In this document: piece after piece, positions 8,786-17,783 of the stretch
Layout of the letters: each line of letters begins with the position of its first letter
How positions within the stretch are numbered: position 1 is the first letter of the stretch
Source: Oceanospirillaceae bacterium
Lineage (GTDB): Bacteria; Pseudomonadota; Gammaproteobacteria; Pseudomonadales; Oceanobacteraceae
Length of the DNA stretch: 64,000 bases
NCBI GenBank assembly: GCA_002724925.1
Contig: PBQA01000013.1
Span: 558,001-622,000, forward strand
Direction: 5' to 3'
Notes under the pieces: generated by a model
What the model was told of the DNA's origin: nothing
The model's input: only the letters and a program-made list of their open reading frames with translations
The model's database searches: none
Program-made: the position numbers and the translations under genes

Positions 8786-9547
8786 TCAGCTCCGGCTCAG
8801 CAGGCGAATCAGCCAGCCGGTCACTGGGCGGGGGCTGATCTGGCCTAACAGATACAGCAGGGTAAACTGCAGGCTGACTGTCCTGTGTGTTAGCTTCCTT
8901 GACAGTTGTTTCATCACTGCTTCAGCCACATCCTCGGCGGTCAGGTTGACACCGAGGGCGTCGATAATATGGGCGCCATGTTTTTGAGATGTCAGCATCG
9001 GTGTCTTCACAAAAGGAGGCATTACGTCTCCGACATGAATGCCGTCTTTTCGCCACTCAAGATTGAGCGCTTCGGTTAAGCCCTGCACGGCAAATTTCGA
9101 TGCTGAATACACTGCAAACTCGGGGATGCCATAAGTTGCAGATGCAGAGCTCATATTAATAATCTGACCTTCAGGTGCTGCTTTCAGGTAAGGGTAAGCT
9201 GCCTGACAGCCATTAATTACGCCTTTAATATTGATATCAAGAATCTGTTGGTGGCGCTCACGACTGATGTCGGTGAAACGGTTGACCTCAAGTACGCCAG
9301 CGCAGTTAAACAGAAGCCTTAGTTGTCCGTGATGTTTATCCGCAAAATCACTTACTGATTGCTCGAAAGCGTCGGCATCCGTCACATCCAGCTTATAAAT
9401 ATGGACGCGTCCAGGCGCCTGAGCCTGCACAGCGTCAAGATCATCGGTAAAGAGATCTGCAAGTGCGACAGACCAGCCACGGTTAATCAAGGCTTCTGCC
9501 GTTGCTCTGCCAATACCGGAGGCTGCTCCGGTAATAAACGCGTTCAT
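8786..9547 (-). CDS. Short-chain dehydrogenase/reductase (SDR) family oxidoreductase
   Basis: 253 residues, a classical SDR. It has the nucleotide-binding TGAASGIG (residues 6-13), NCAG (81-84), catalytic Ser at 133/134 and YSASK (Tyr147, Lys151). The acidic residue at the end of strand beta2 (LADLF, Asp31) points to an NAD(H) preference. A basic, hydrophobic C-terminus (LLYLLGQISPRPVTGWLIRLLSRS) resembles SDRs that associate with membranes. Substrate is unknown. It lies 17 bp downstream of the M16 peptidase gene and is probably cotranscribed with it. Confidence 0.88.
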   Translation of the reverse strand: MNAFITGAASGIGRATAEALINRGWSVALADLFTDDLDAVQAQAPGRVHIYKLDVTDADAFEQSVSDFADKHHGQLRLLFNCAGVLEVNRFTDISRERHQQILDINIKGVINGCQAAYPYLKAAPEGQIINMSSASATYGIPEFAVYSASKFAVQGLTEALNLEWRKDGIHVGDVMPPFVKTPMLTSQKHGAHIIDALGVNLTAEDVAEAVMKQLSRKLTHRTVSLQFTLLYLLGQISPRPVTGWLIRLLSRS

Positions 9548-9564
9548 ATTCTCTCCTTATCGAA

Positions 9565-12453
9565 TTATTCAGCGGAATCCTGATCGTCTCCACCATCTTC
9601 TGTCGTATGTCCTCCACTTACGGCAGGTAGTGGGTACTCAGGAAGCTCAAACTGCTCCAGGCTGCTGCGGTCAAGCGTCTCAAGAGCCGTCATATCATTA
9701 ACTTTTCCACCTTTCTCGAACAGCAACCAGCTCCATTCGTTGTTCAATACGGCTCTGCGATACAGGTTCAGAATCTGTGTCTTAGTAATATTAACGACTT
9801 CATCCGCGATCGCCTGGCGGGTATCAAAGGTATATCTTTCCGTCGAGAGATCTGCCCAGAAGTTGGCGGCTTTTTCTCCCATGTTTTTAGGCTTTTCGGT
9901 CAGGCGCGTAATCAGCCCTTCTTGAAACAAGGCGAATTCTTCATCAGACATTGTCTCCAGCTTACCTTCGTAATCGCGGAAGAATATGCGACTGTGATTC
10001 ATCATTTCTTCGGGACTGGCTGTCGGCGATTGAACGATGAATAACAGACCCGGAACAGACTTTTGCGGATACGCGGTAGCAAACACAATGTAACCCAGTT
10101 GCTGTTCTGTACGCATATATTGGTAGTAGGGCGATGAAATCATCTGAGCCAACAAACCAGCTTCTGCACGGGCCATATCTGAGGTGTCAGAGCCCTGCAG
10201 GTACAGAGTCATCACTTTATCAGGATGGTCCTGAACGACGGCTTGCTGATATTGTCCGGCGGGCGCTTTCAATAGTCTTGAATCTGCATCGGTCACGGTA
10301 TTGGCGGGATAATATTTCTGAGTGATTGCACCAATATTTTCTGCAGATTCAGCACTTAGCGTACCGTGCACATACGTTGTCACAGAAAGCGTGTTCCCTA
10401 ATTGAGCAGCAAACTGTTCCAGCGCTTCTTTCGTGGCTGATTTCACAACCGGTAAGAGATCCGTATCACTGAAAGACGGCTCAATGATCCAGTTTTTCAG
10501 GTCCGCCAGAGTCCGCTGGTAGGGGCGCGCTTTCAGGTTATTTTCCAGCGCACGGATCAGACTTGCCTGATAACGATTGAACTCTTCGCCACTGATGTTC
10601 ATGTTTTTCATTTCGGTAAATATCTGTTCAAGAAGAACAGGTAGCTTATCGAAATAACCGCCAACCGCGATTTCCAGCCCGTCGCTGGTGGCTGAGAGGC
10701 GGTAGTTTAATCCTGCAAGACTGGCAGGGTAGCTGTAGGTATTGAGAGCCTCTGTGACCGTTCGCGCGTAGAGACGCGCAAGAACACGTTGCTCAGCGCT
10801 GTCTTTAATCTCCGGTACTTTGATGCTGATCAGTACCTGAGCGCGGGGTGCATCAAACTCATGCTCGGGGTAATACCAGAGCTGGTAACCGTTTTCGGAT
10901 GCGACCAGCTCCGGTGTGTCTGATGCTTCGCCAGGGGCAGTCTCCAGATTCTCCGGTACGAATGGGTTGGCTTTGGGCAGATGCAGTGCGCCGGTCCACT
11001 CAGAGGTTTCTGGTTTCCGGTAATCCGACGGACGTATTTTAATCTCGGTTCCGTACCAGGGATCAGTCGTGTCTGTGTCGACTCCTGGTGCGATCAGAAC
11101 GCGCAGCATGTTGTCCGCGGTCAGGTTTGATAGGTACTTGCTCATCAACTCATCAGATGCCGGCTCGGAGCGGTAATCGCCGTAAACAGTATCCTCGACA
11201 GGGAATATCAGCATGTTACTGCTCAGGCGTGTGGTGTAGTTTGAAATGGGCCCATGCTCCTGAAAACGGAAGGTCATTTCATTGAGCATCTTTTGCTCTT
11301 CTTTGATGTACTCCGGGATGCCGTTAGTGCGGATCAGATCAATATATTCCATCAGGATGGAGGTGATTTCTTCCTGATGAAGCAGCCCGGACTTGGTCAG
11401 GCCAATACCGACGACCATGGTGGATGCGTGACGGGTGCTCAGAGAGCGCCCAGCACTGAGTGATTCAGCCCAGCCTTTTTTCTTCAGTAGCGCAAGAATA
11501 CTGCCATCACCTTCGTGACCAATCAGGTTTGAAAGCAATTGGACTGGTTTGTGCTGATATTGTGAAAGGATTTCTGGCAGAGGAAAGGTAAAGCGAAGCT
11601 CTCGGATTTCTTTGACCGGCTTAATATGCATATCAAGTGGCAGTTGTTCCGGTACGAATACGGGAACATCTGGCCGTTCGAAATGAACATCTCTTTTCGG
11701 AACATCAGAAAAAAGGTTACGCGCTTTATTGCCCAGCTGATCAAGTTCGTAATCACCAGCAATAACGAGAGTCATGCGGTCAGAAGAGTAGTGGGTCTTA
11801 TAGAAACTAATCAGCTCGTCGCGGATTTTACTGTCATCGCGGTCGCTGAGTGTGTCCAGGTTGCCCGTCGAAAAGTTGGAAAATGTAAATTCCGGATTCA
11901 TCGCCATTTTCTGCGCTGAGAAAATACGGCGCCCATCCTCTTTGAGGTTGGCACTGTACTCAGCATGAACGGCGTTTTTTTCTCGGTCAACGTAGGCTTC
12001 ATTAAACGTCGGTGAGATGAAGAAGGGGGCGAAACGTTCCAGCGCACCACTCAGTTGTTCATTGTCGACGTCAAAGAAATAGGTTGTCTGAGCGTAGGAA
12101 GTGAAGGCGTTATGGCTACCTCCATTCTGTTTTATAAACTGCTGATACTCGTCAGGTTCAGGAAAAGGCTCGGTGCCAAGAAACAGCATATGCTCAAGAA
12201 AATGAGCAAGACCTTCGCGACCTTCAGGATCGTCCATGCTGCCAACATTCACACTCAACGCCGCACTTGCTTTGTCTGCCTCTGGAGTCCTCACGAGCAT
12301 TACCTTCAGACCGTTTTCCAGTTCCATGTATCGGTAACTGTAGGCGTCAGCAGGGCTTACGATCAGGTCAGGGGATTGTGAGATGCGGAACATAGAGTAT
12401 CCAAAAGCTGCCAATACAATAAGAATAAAAGTCCAGTAGCGAGGCGAGAACAT
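9565..12453 (-). CDS. M16 family (insulinase/pitrilysin-like) zinc metallopeptidase
   Basis: 962 residues, the length of protease III/insulysin-type enzymes with four M16 domains. An N-terminal hydrophobic anchor or signal (about 6-24) implies periplasmic placement. The inverted zinc motif HFLEH is at residues 84-88, with the third ligand in the EKNAVHAEYS helix about 75 residues later. The second half carries the inactive M16C domains and the conserved EQLGYIV segment. The acidic C-terminus (about the last 15 residues) is unusual for the family. It should degrade peptides in the periplasm. A 93-codon unknown gene precedes it and the SDR gene follows it. Confidence 0.92.
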   Translation of the reverse strand: MFSPRYWTFILIVLAAFGYSMFRISQSPDLIVSPADAYSYRYMELENGLKVMLVRTPEADKASAALSVNVGSMDDPEGREGLAHFLEHMLFLGTEPFPEPDEYQQFIKQNGGSHNAFTSYAQTTYFFDVDNEQLSGALERFAPFFISPTFNEAYVDREKNAVHAEYSANLKEDGRRIFSAQKMAMNPEFTFSNFSTGNLDTLSDRDDSKIRDELISFYKTHYSSDRMTLVIAGDYELDQLGNKARNLFSDVPKRDVHFERPDVPVFVPEQLPLDMHIKPVKEIRELRFTFPLPEILSQYQHKPVQLLSNLIGHEGDGSILALLKKKGWAESLSAGRSLSTRHASTMVVGIGLTKSGLLHQEEITSILMEYIDLIRTNGIPEYIKEEQKMLNEMTFRFQEHGPISNYTTRLSSNMLIFPVEDTVYGDYRSEPASDELMSKYLSNLTADNMLRVLIAPGVDTDTTDPWYGTEIKIRPSDYRKPETSEWTGALHLPKANPFVPENLETAPGEASDTPELVASENGYQLWYYPEHEFDAPRAQVLISIKVPEIKDSAEQRVLARLYARTVTEALNTYSYPASLAGLNYRLSATSDGLEIAVGGYFDKLPVLLEQIFTEMKNMNISGEEFNRYQASLIRALENNLKARPYQRTLADLKNWIIEPSFSDTDLLPVVKSATKEALEQFAAQLGNTLSVTTYVHGTLSAESAENIGAITQKYYPANTVTDADSRLLKAPAGQYQQAVVQDHPDKVMTLYLQGSDTSDMARAEAGLLAQMISSPYYQYMRTEQQLGYIVFATAYPQKSVPGLLFIVQSPTASPEEMMNHSRIFFRDYEGKLETMSDEEFALFQEGLITRLTEKPKNMGEKAANFWADLSTERYTFDTRQAIADEVVNITKTQILNLYRRAVLNNEWSWLLFEKGGKVNDMTALETLDRSSLEQFELPEYPLPAVSGGHTTEDGGDDQDSAE

Positions 12454-12485
12454 GCCAACTCCTGCTGCAGTAAAAGTCGTTTTAA

Positions 12486-12746
12486 TTAGTGGGCTGTGCC
12501 GTCTGCGCTAGCGATTGCCTGAGCATCGTCCAGAGAGTGATGTGCAGGGTCCAGCGCGGCGATATGAGTAAGACGCGCGCGGGCGTCTTCCAGTTCCGCA
12601 ACCATCAGGGCAAATTGCGATTCAAATGCCTCGTCAATGGCGTTATAGAGAACTTTAACTTTGTCTTCTGCTTCTGCGTTGCCTCCCTCTCTAAGAGTTT
12701 TGAGGCAGGCAAGGGCGATGTTGTGGTACATCTGGTCTTTGTTCAC
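12486..12746 (-). CDS. Small conserved hypothetical protein, 86 residues
   Basis: I chose the GTG at 12746 because AGGAG sits 7 bp upstream; an ATG at 12767 is in frame but would overlap the Shine-Dalgarno. The protein is predicted almost entirely helical and acidic (NAEAEDKVKVLYNAIDEAF, MVAELEDARARL), without signal peptide or membrane segment. I do not recognise a family. It lies 32 bp upstream of the M16 peptidase gene. Confidence 0.65.
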   Translation of the reverse strand: MNKDQMYHNIALACLKTLREGGNAEAEDKVKVLYNAIDEAFESQFALMVAELEDARARLTHIAALDPAHHSLDDAQAIASADGTAH

Positions 12747-12820
12747 GGGCGTCTCCTTTTTCCTCATGATACACGACCCGGCGCACCGCCATAAGCCTGA
12801 CTGAAACTCCTTGACGATCT

Positions 12821-14563
12821 TCAGCCCAGGGTGGCGTCTGGGCTGAACCAGTGCAGCTCGCTGATGCTGACTTCAGGGCTCAATACATTGCCGCTTAACC
12901 AGTCGATACGTGCTTTATGGGAGGTTGCCAGCAGTTCAGAGTGCTGGATGTGTCCTGCATAAATCACCATTCCTTCGTCATGCAGTTTCTGTAGGAGTCG
13001 TCCTCCCTGAACTGCATTTTTGGGTTCCTGCATCCGGGTCAGGAATTCGGGTGCAAGGGTGATACCGCCAATAGGCAGGCTGAGAATCTGTCGGGCGTTC
13101 AGGAAACTACGGCCAAAATGACGGATCATCCGCGTAATATCGTGATGGACCAGTTCACCATGAAGCAGAATATCTTCTTCCTGTTCACTCAGCAGCTGCT
13201 CTTCACTGAGGATCATTGACACTTCGATTGGGTGAAGCGTACGTGCCTGTTCTAACGCTGGCAGAAACTCACGAACTGATTCAGCCGATGCGTTGTGGCT
13301 GTCGAGAATAACCCTTACCGGGCCACTGAAGTGAGATTGCCAGGTTGTCACGACTGTGGTCAGCCAGGACTGCCAGTCAGCCTCTTTATAGTTACCCAGC
13401 TGCTGACTTTCTACACCCAGAATTTCACCGTGCAGACCAAATACAGGAAGCACTGTCTGCTCTTCGACCGTAGAGCTTGCCTGGCGGGTATTCAAGCCAA
13501 GTTTTTCTCGCAGCCAGGACTCGTAGTCGGAATCAGAGGGGGCTTCGTGTCGTGTCATGCTGGCTGCTGGAAGCCGCCCATCGGTTTCCATTGCCGCGGC
13601 GAAATCCTGAAGTTCCGACACTGAAGATGCATCCCGGGCTGCGATCAGAAATTCATTGGGCTGAGGCATGTGATAGAGGTCCTGCCCTTGACGACAAATG
13701 CTTTTCAGATCAGAGAACAAGCGCGCCGAAGCACTGAGATCGCCAACCAGTTCATGCTCGAACTGAATATGAAGGGCGGCGGCTGGAAGTGATTCTGAGG
13801 CTGATTCCGCCAAGTGATCGACATTCGTATTTTCTGCCGCTGGCGTGTTGAAAACGGATGAGCTCAGGTCGCAGACGCATAGGCGATACTGCGCTCCCAG
13901 GGGGCTGATGGCCATAGATGAGGGCAGTTGCTGACGTTCGTTGTCCAGGAGGGTAAAGTGACCAAGCCAGGTAGCTCCAGCTTCGATCTGGCGGGTTACC
14001 TCTGCCTCCAGAGTAACCCCAGCTGCGGAGCAGGCTGGTGAGAACAGATTCAGCCCCTGAAGGTCCTCTTCTCTGATGGCCAGTGCTTTACATAGTTCCG
14101 GGCTCGCGAGCCGGATGATCCAATTACTGTCCGTCAGAAAAGCTGCTGAATCCGCTGTCAGGGCTTGTTGAAACTGGTGGACATACCCAAGCAGGCTTTG
14201 CTGGCGAACACCTTCTTCAATATCGATGGTCAACAGGGTGTTGTCCCACGGCTTAGCTACAAAACGGTGGACATCCCCTGCATGCCAGGCTTCACGTAAG
14301 GCGGAGTAATCGACCTGACCAGATAACAGTAAGCGGTAGGTGTATGGGGATACCTTTCTGGCTTCGTGGCATAGGGAAATACCATCACGGCGTGGCATCT
14401 TAAAGTCTGTGACCATGACATGAATATGCTCACGACGAAGTACGTCGAGTGCTTCTTCGCCATCGTTTGCCTCAAACAGGTTCCAGTCCTGCGACCTGAG
14501 CATACGGCGTAGAGCCTGAATGATGCTGGGCTCATCGTCTACTAAAAGTACATTGATCTGCAT
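12821..14563 (-). CDS. Response regulator with PAS and degenerate GGDEF-EAL domains (FimX-like architecture)
   Basis: 580 residues from the ATG at 14563, which has AAGGAG 11 bp upstream; an in-frame start at 14602 lacks a site. The receiver (1-115) is intact: Asp9/Asp10, phospho-acceptor Asp53 (VTDFKMPRRDG), Ser81, Lys104. A PAS-like region covers about 135-235. At 262-356 is a GGDEF-like fold in which the signature is QPNEF (301-305). At 370-575 is an EAL-like domain in which EAL is replaced by ESQ (GVESQQL) and the DDFG motif reads RHFG. Both output domains therefore look catalytically dead. FimX of Pseudomonas has the same domain order and also works by binding c-di-GMP, but orthology is not shown here. 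Divergent from the HTH/hybrid kinase pair. Confidence 0.82.
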   Translation of the reverse strand: MQINVLLVDDEPSIIQALRRMLRSQDWNLFEANDGEEALDVLRREHIHVMVTDFKMPRRDGISLCHEARKVSPYTYRLLLSGQVDYSALREAWHAGDVHRFVAKPWDNTLLTIDIEEGVRQQSLLGYVHQFQQALTADSAAFLTDSNWIIRLASPELCKALAIREEDLQGLNLFSPACSAAGVTLEAEVTRQIEAGATWLGHFTLLDNERQQLPSSMAISPLGAQYRLCVCDLSSSVFNTPAAENTNVDHLAESASESLPAAALHIQFEHELVGDLSASARLFSDLKSICRQGQDLYHMPQPNEFLIAARDASSVSELQDFAAAMETDGRLPAASMTRHEAPSDSDYESWLREKLGLNTRQASSTVEEQTVLPVFGLHGEILGVESQQLGNYKEADWQSWLTTVVTTWQSHFSGPVRVILDSHNASAESVREFLPALEQARTLHPIEVSMILSEEQLLSEQEEDILLHGELVHHDITRMIRHFGRSFLNARQILSLPIGGITLAPEFLTRMQEPKNAVQGGRLLQKLHDEGMVIYAGHIQHSELLATSHKARIDWLSGNVLSPEVSISELHWFSPDATLG

Positions 14564-14612
14564 AGTTGCTGCTTCTCCTTTTGTAGAAGTGTAGTCCGCC
14601 ACTTTTTGGCCC

Positions 14613-14641
14613 GGAATAAGAACTCTGTAAATTCCTGTTAA
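14613..14641 (-). promoter_or_regulatory. Possible sigma-70 promoter for the REC-PAS-GGDEF-EAL gene
   Basis: Read on the minus strand: TTAACA (14641-14636), 17-bp spacer, TATTCC (14618-14613), about 50 bp upstream of the start at 14563. The -35 is good, the -10 weak. Confidence 0.35.
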
Positions 14642-14708
14642 TTTATCCTTGCAAACGCAGAAGGCTATCTATACTGGATTGAGTGTAGTTACCTATCGAG
14701 AGATTGCT

Positions 14709-15254
14709 GTGAGGGAAAAACAAGCGCTGACAACAGGTGAAGTCGCCAAATACTGCGGAGTTAACTTCCGTACAGTGATCCGTTGGATCGAACGCGGCCA
14801 CCTGGATGCATACAAACTGCCAGGTCGTGGCGATAACCGAATTCCGGTAGAGAGCTTTGTTGATTTCCTCAACAATAACAATATGCCGGTACCGGAAGAG
14901 CTCGACAGTGGCGGACATAAACTCGTACTGCTGGCGGATGTGGATGAGGTCTCGACAGAGATCGCTTCCTGCGTCCGACGAGCTGGCTGGGACCTCCTGG
15001 TAACACAGGACCCCGTCCACTTTGGCTTTCTGATCAGTCAGAACCAGCCGGCAGCTATCGCGATCACCCGACCGGAGTTTGAAGAGTCGGTGAGACGTGT
15101 GGTGCGCGACGGTGACCACAAAGAGATGCTCTGTATCTCAATATGTGGCTCGGGTGACGGGGTTCAGGGGCTGAAAGATGGATGGCTACATCTGCGTTGG
15201 CCGCAGGATCAGCAGCAGTTCATACTGCAGCTGACCAGTAATCAGGCCGCGTGA
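14709..15254 (+). CDS. Excisionase/MerR-type HTH DNA-binding protein fused to a pseudo-receiver domain
   Basis: 181 residues from the GTG at 14709, preceded by GAGAG at 6 bp; the longer frame from 14649 adds 20 residues without a site. Residues 6-60 form a winged helix-turn-helix of the excisionase type (TTGEVAKYCGVNFRTVIRWIERG, then KLPGRGDNRIP for the wing). From about 73 a receiver-like alpha/beta domain follows (LVLLADVDEVSTEIASCVRRAGW), but the acidic pair and phospho-Asp are absent (IAITRPE at the expected site). I infer a DNA-binding regulator governed by protein contact rather than phosphorylation. The hybrid kinase gene starts 55 bp downstream. Confidence 0.75.
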   Translation: MREKQALTTGEVAKYCGVNFRTVIRWIERGHLDAYKLPGRGDNRIPVESFVDFLNNNNMPVPEELDSGGHKLVLLADVDEVSTEIASCVRRAGWDLLVTQDPVHFGFLISQNQPAAIAITRPEFEESVRRVVRDGDHKEMLCISICGSGDGVQGLKDGWLHLRWPQDQQQFILQLTSNQAA

Positions 15255-15308
15255 TGTAGTCGGGCGTTCAGCCCAGTCCTGACTGTACTATCCGGGAGCG
15301 TGACGTCA

Positions 15309-17330
15309 ATGTACTGGACGTATGTGGTTATTATTGCGCTTCTGGCCACTGTTATGGTGCTCCTGACCAGAATGTCTCAGCAGCGCCTGTCACTGATAGA
15401 TCTCCAGCGCGAGAAAGACCGCGCTGATATCCTCTGGAAGCACTTTCCCGGCGTTGTCGCCGAGATCCGCCCTGACGGTACCATTATGAGTGCCGGCACG
15501 GGCATCCATACCCCGGGTGCAGACCGCCTGATTAAAGGTGAGCAGGTTCAGAACTTTCTTTCGGGGACTGCTCTGAGCACCTTCAGTCAAAGATTGAAAG
15601 ATGCTGTCGTTTCCCGTCAACCCGTTTCTTACTGCCTTAGCGTTGATGCTGACGATACTACGGTACACCTGCGTAACGAGCTTGTGCCGATTGTACGGGA
15701 TGGACGGGTTATATCTTTACTGATCATCAGTAGCGACATATCTGAACTTAAAGAAGTTGAAGAAAAATTGAAGGCTGAGAAAGCGGTTGCCGAGTCGGGT
15801 TATCAGGCCAAGCGTCGCTTTCTGGCCAGCATGAGTCATGAGATCCGCACGCCGCTGAATGCCATGCTGGGTGCCCTCAGTCTGCTGGGGGGAACCCCGC
15901 TGAGCACACATCAGAAAAATTATTTACATAACCTGCAGCAAGGTGCAGATCACCTACTTGCTATCGTCAATGATGCACTGGATGTTTCCAGAATCGAGAG
16001 TGGTCATCTTCAGCTTGTCCGGGAAGAGTTTGATCTGCCGGCGCTGGCGCAACGGGTGCTGGGGATCGTGCAGGGTAAGGCCTCTGAGAAGCGGATCGCG
16101 CTGCAGTTGTTTTGCGACGATGATGTGCCGGGGCATGTCATGGGTGATCCGCTCAGGGTGAGTCAGATTCTGATCAATTTGCTCAATAACGCCCTCAAGT
16201 TCACAGACAAGGGCCATGTCATTCTGCGTCTCGTGAAATCTGACAAAGATGGCGACAATATACGCTTCTCGGTGGAAGACACGGGCCGCGGTATTGAACC
16301 ATCGTTGGCACCGTTTCTCTTTGATGAGTACAGTGCTGCGCACGATGAGCGTTCCCGCGCTCTTGGAGGGACGGGTCTTGGGCTGAACATATGTAAGCGC
16401 CTTGTCGAAGCGATGGGCGGAAATATTGGCGTGGCTAGCACGCCGGGGATTGGTTCCTGTTTCTGGATGAATATTCCGTTAACCGCGACTCTCGTGGGCG
16501 CGACTGTGGCTACTGAACAGGAGTATCGTGGCAGGACACTCTGGGTGGCTGACTCTTTTGCGGTAAACCGCTCTTTCGTCATGGGAGTTGCGGGGCGTAT
16601 GGGCATGAATGTGCTCGGATTTGATCGACTCAGAGACTGCATATCGGCTCTGCTGGTTGATAAACCCGATGTGCTGGTGCTGTCCCGCCGCTTCTTTGCC
16701 GCACCCGATATGCGCCTCCAATATGATGCCTTGGGTGACGTGAAGCTATGTGTGAGTTGCGATGAAAGCTTTTCCGAAGATTGGCAGCCGCCCGCGGATC
16801 TTGTTCATGGGGCCTGGGCATGGCCGGTCGCTCATCGCCATCTCAGTTCATTGCTGGGGCGTGTAATTGAGTCAGATCCTTTACGCGATCAGGTTCTTAG
16901 CCCGGCCAATGTAAGATCTGAGCCAGTGGCCCGGTCATCTATGTATCTGTTGCAGGTACTTCTGGTGGAAGACAATCCGGTGAATCAGAAAGTATTGGAG
17001 CAATTGCTCAAGCGGCAGCAATGTCAGGTGGTGGTGCGCAGCAGTGGTGCTGAAGCACTCGAGTATCTGACCAACAACTCTGGAACAGAGCTGGTCATTA
17101 TGGACCGGCACATGCCGGGCATGGATGGCATAGAAACCATGCGCCGTATTCACGGGCTGTCAGGTTATGAGGCGCTACCGGTTGTTGCTCTGTCGGGAGA
17201 CGCCCTGGAAGAGCAGAAGCTCGAGTTTCTCCAGGCGGGGGCGATTGATTACCTGCTCAAACCGGTACATCCGCAACGCCTGAAGCAACTGGTTGACAGT
17301 TTCAGGTCAGAGCATCGCCGTGCGGTATAA
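15309..17330 (+). CDS. Hybrid sensor histidine kinase with pseudo-receiver and C-terminal receiver
   Basis: 673 residues from the ATG at 15309 (GGGAG 10 bp upstream; the GTG at 15300 is too close to the site). One N-terminal membrane helix, a PAS-like sensor (about 30-145), a short coiled coil, then HisKA with MSHEIRTPLNAM (His about 177), and HATPase_c with DTGRGIEP and GGTGLGLNICKRL. Then comes a degenerate receiver (about 405-525, no phospho-Asp) and a complete receiver from about 543 (LVEDNPVNQ, MDRHMPGMDG, LSGD, LKPV). This is a BarA/ArcB-like phosphorelay layout without an Hpt domain, so an external Hpt would be needed. The 3' end overlaps a convergent gene by 29 bp. Confidence 0.9.
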   Translation: MYWTYVVIIALLATVMVLLTRMSQQRLSLIDLQREKDRADILWKHFPGVVAEIRPDGTIMSAGTGIHTPGADRLIKGEQVQNFLSGTALSTFSQRLKDAVVSRQPVSYCLSVDADDTTVHLRNELVPIVRDGRVISLLIISSDISELKEVEEKLKAEKAVAESGYQAKRRFLASMSHEIRTPLNAMLGALSLLGGTPLSTHQKNYLHNLQQGADHLLAIVNDALDVSRIESGHLQLVREEFDLPALAQRVLGIVQGKASEKRIALQLFCDDDVPGHVMGDPLRVSQILINLLNNALKFTDKGHVILRLVKSDKDGDNIRFSVEDTGRGIEPSLAPFLFDEYSAAHDERSRALGGTGLGLNICKRLVEAMGGNIGVASTPGIGSCFWMNIPLTATLVGATVATEQEYRGRTLWVADSFAVNRSFVMGVAGRMGMNVLGFDRLRDCISALLVDKPDVLVLSRRFFAAPDMRLQYDALGDVKLCVSCDESFSEDWQPPADLVHGAWAWPVAHRHLSSLLGRVIESDPLRDQVLSPANVRSEPVARSSMYLLQVLLVEDNPVNQKVLEQLLKRQQCQVVVRSSGAEALEYLTNNSGTELVIMDRHMPGMDGIETMRRIHGLSGYEALPVVALSGDALEEQKLEFLQAGAIDYLLKPVHPQRLKQLVDSFRSEHRRAV

Positions 17331-17694
17331 AGCGATTATCCGTCTCTGCTTTCATTTTACGCACGATGTCTTTATCGGGTTTACGGCCCTGTGATTTCAG
17401 GTATCTGAAAATACGGATTGCCGGATTATTTGCACCTGATTCAAATCCGCTCAGTGTCTGCTCGGCGCGGATGTAGAAATAGGCGACGTTAATAAGCTCA
17501 GCGTCTTCCAGTTCCGAGATAGCCTGTTCCCATTCACTCTGGTCGTTGCGAATCCAGTTTGCCGCGCGTGTTCGCAAAGGTTCAGAGACGTCGGCGGGGG
17601 TGCCGCTTGCAGCTGCGAGTTGCCGCAACTCGTCGTTCGTCGGTAAGGTCTCTGTCTCTGTTGTTGTCGCTGAAGGGTTCCATTCACCGATCAT
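17302..17694 (-). CDS. Conserved hypothetical protein, 130 residues
   Basis: The ATG at 17694 has GGAG 8 bp upstream. Soluble and mostly helical, with a Thr/Glu-rich start (SATTTETETLPTNDELRQLAA) and a more ordered second half (AELINVAYFYIRAEQTLSGFESGANNPAIRIFRYLK). No signal peptide or membrane segment. I do not recognise the family. Its last 29 bp overlap the end of the hybrid kinase gene on the other strand. Confidence 0.65.
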   Translation of the reverse strand: MIGEWNPSATTTETETLPTNDELRQLAAASGTPADVSEPLRTRAANWIRNDQSEWEQAISELEDAELINVAYFYIRAEQTLSGFESGANNPAIRIFRYLKSQGRKPDKDIVRKMKAETDNRFIPHGDALT

Positions 17695-17783
17695 ACATTC
17701 TACTCCGCAGTTTTCTGCCGTGGCTCTGTCGTATAAGGTAGCGATGTTACCACAGAGAGAAACAGGTCGGGATTCGGGGCATC

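Noticed and set aside
14649-14675. TTGCAA...TATACT promoter upstream of the HTH gene
   Set aside because: The spacer is only 15 bp; too weak to list as a feature, though the -10 alone is good.
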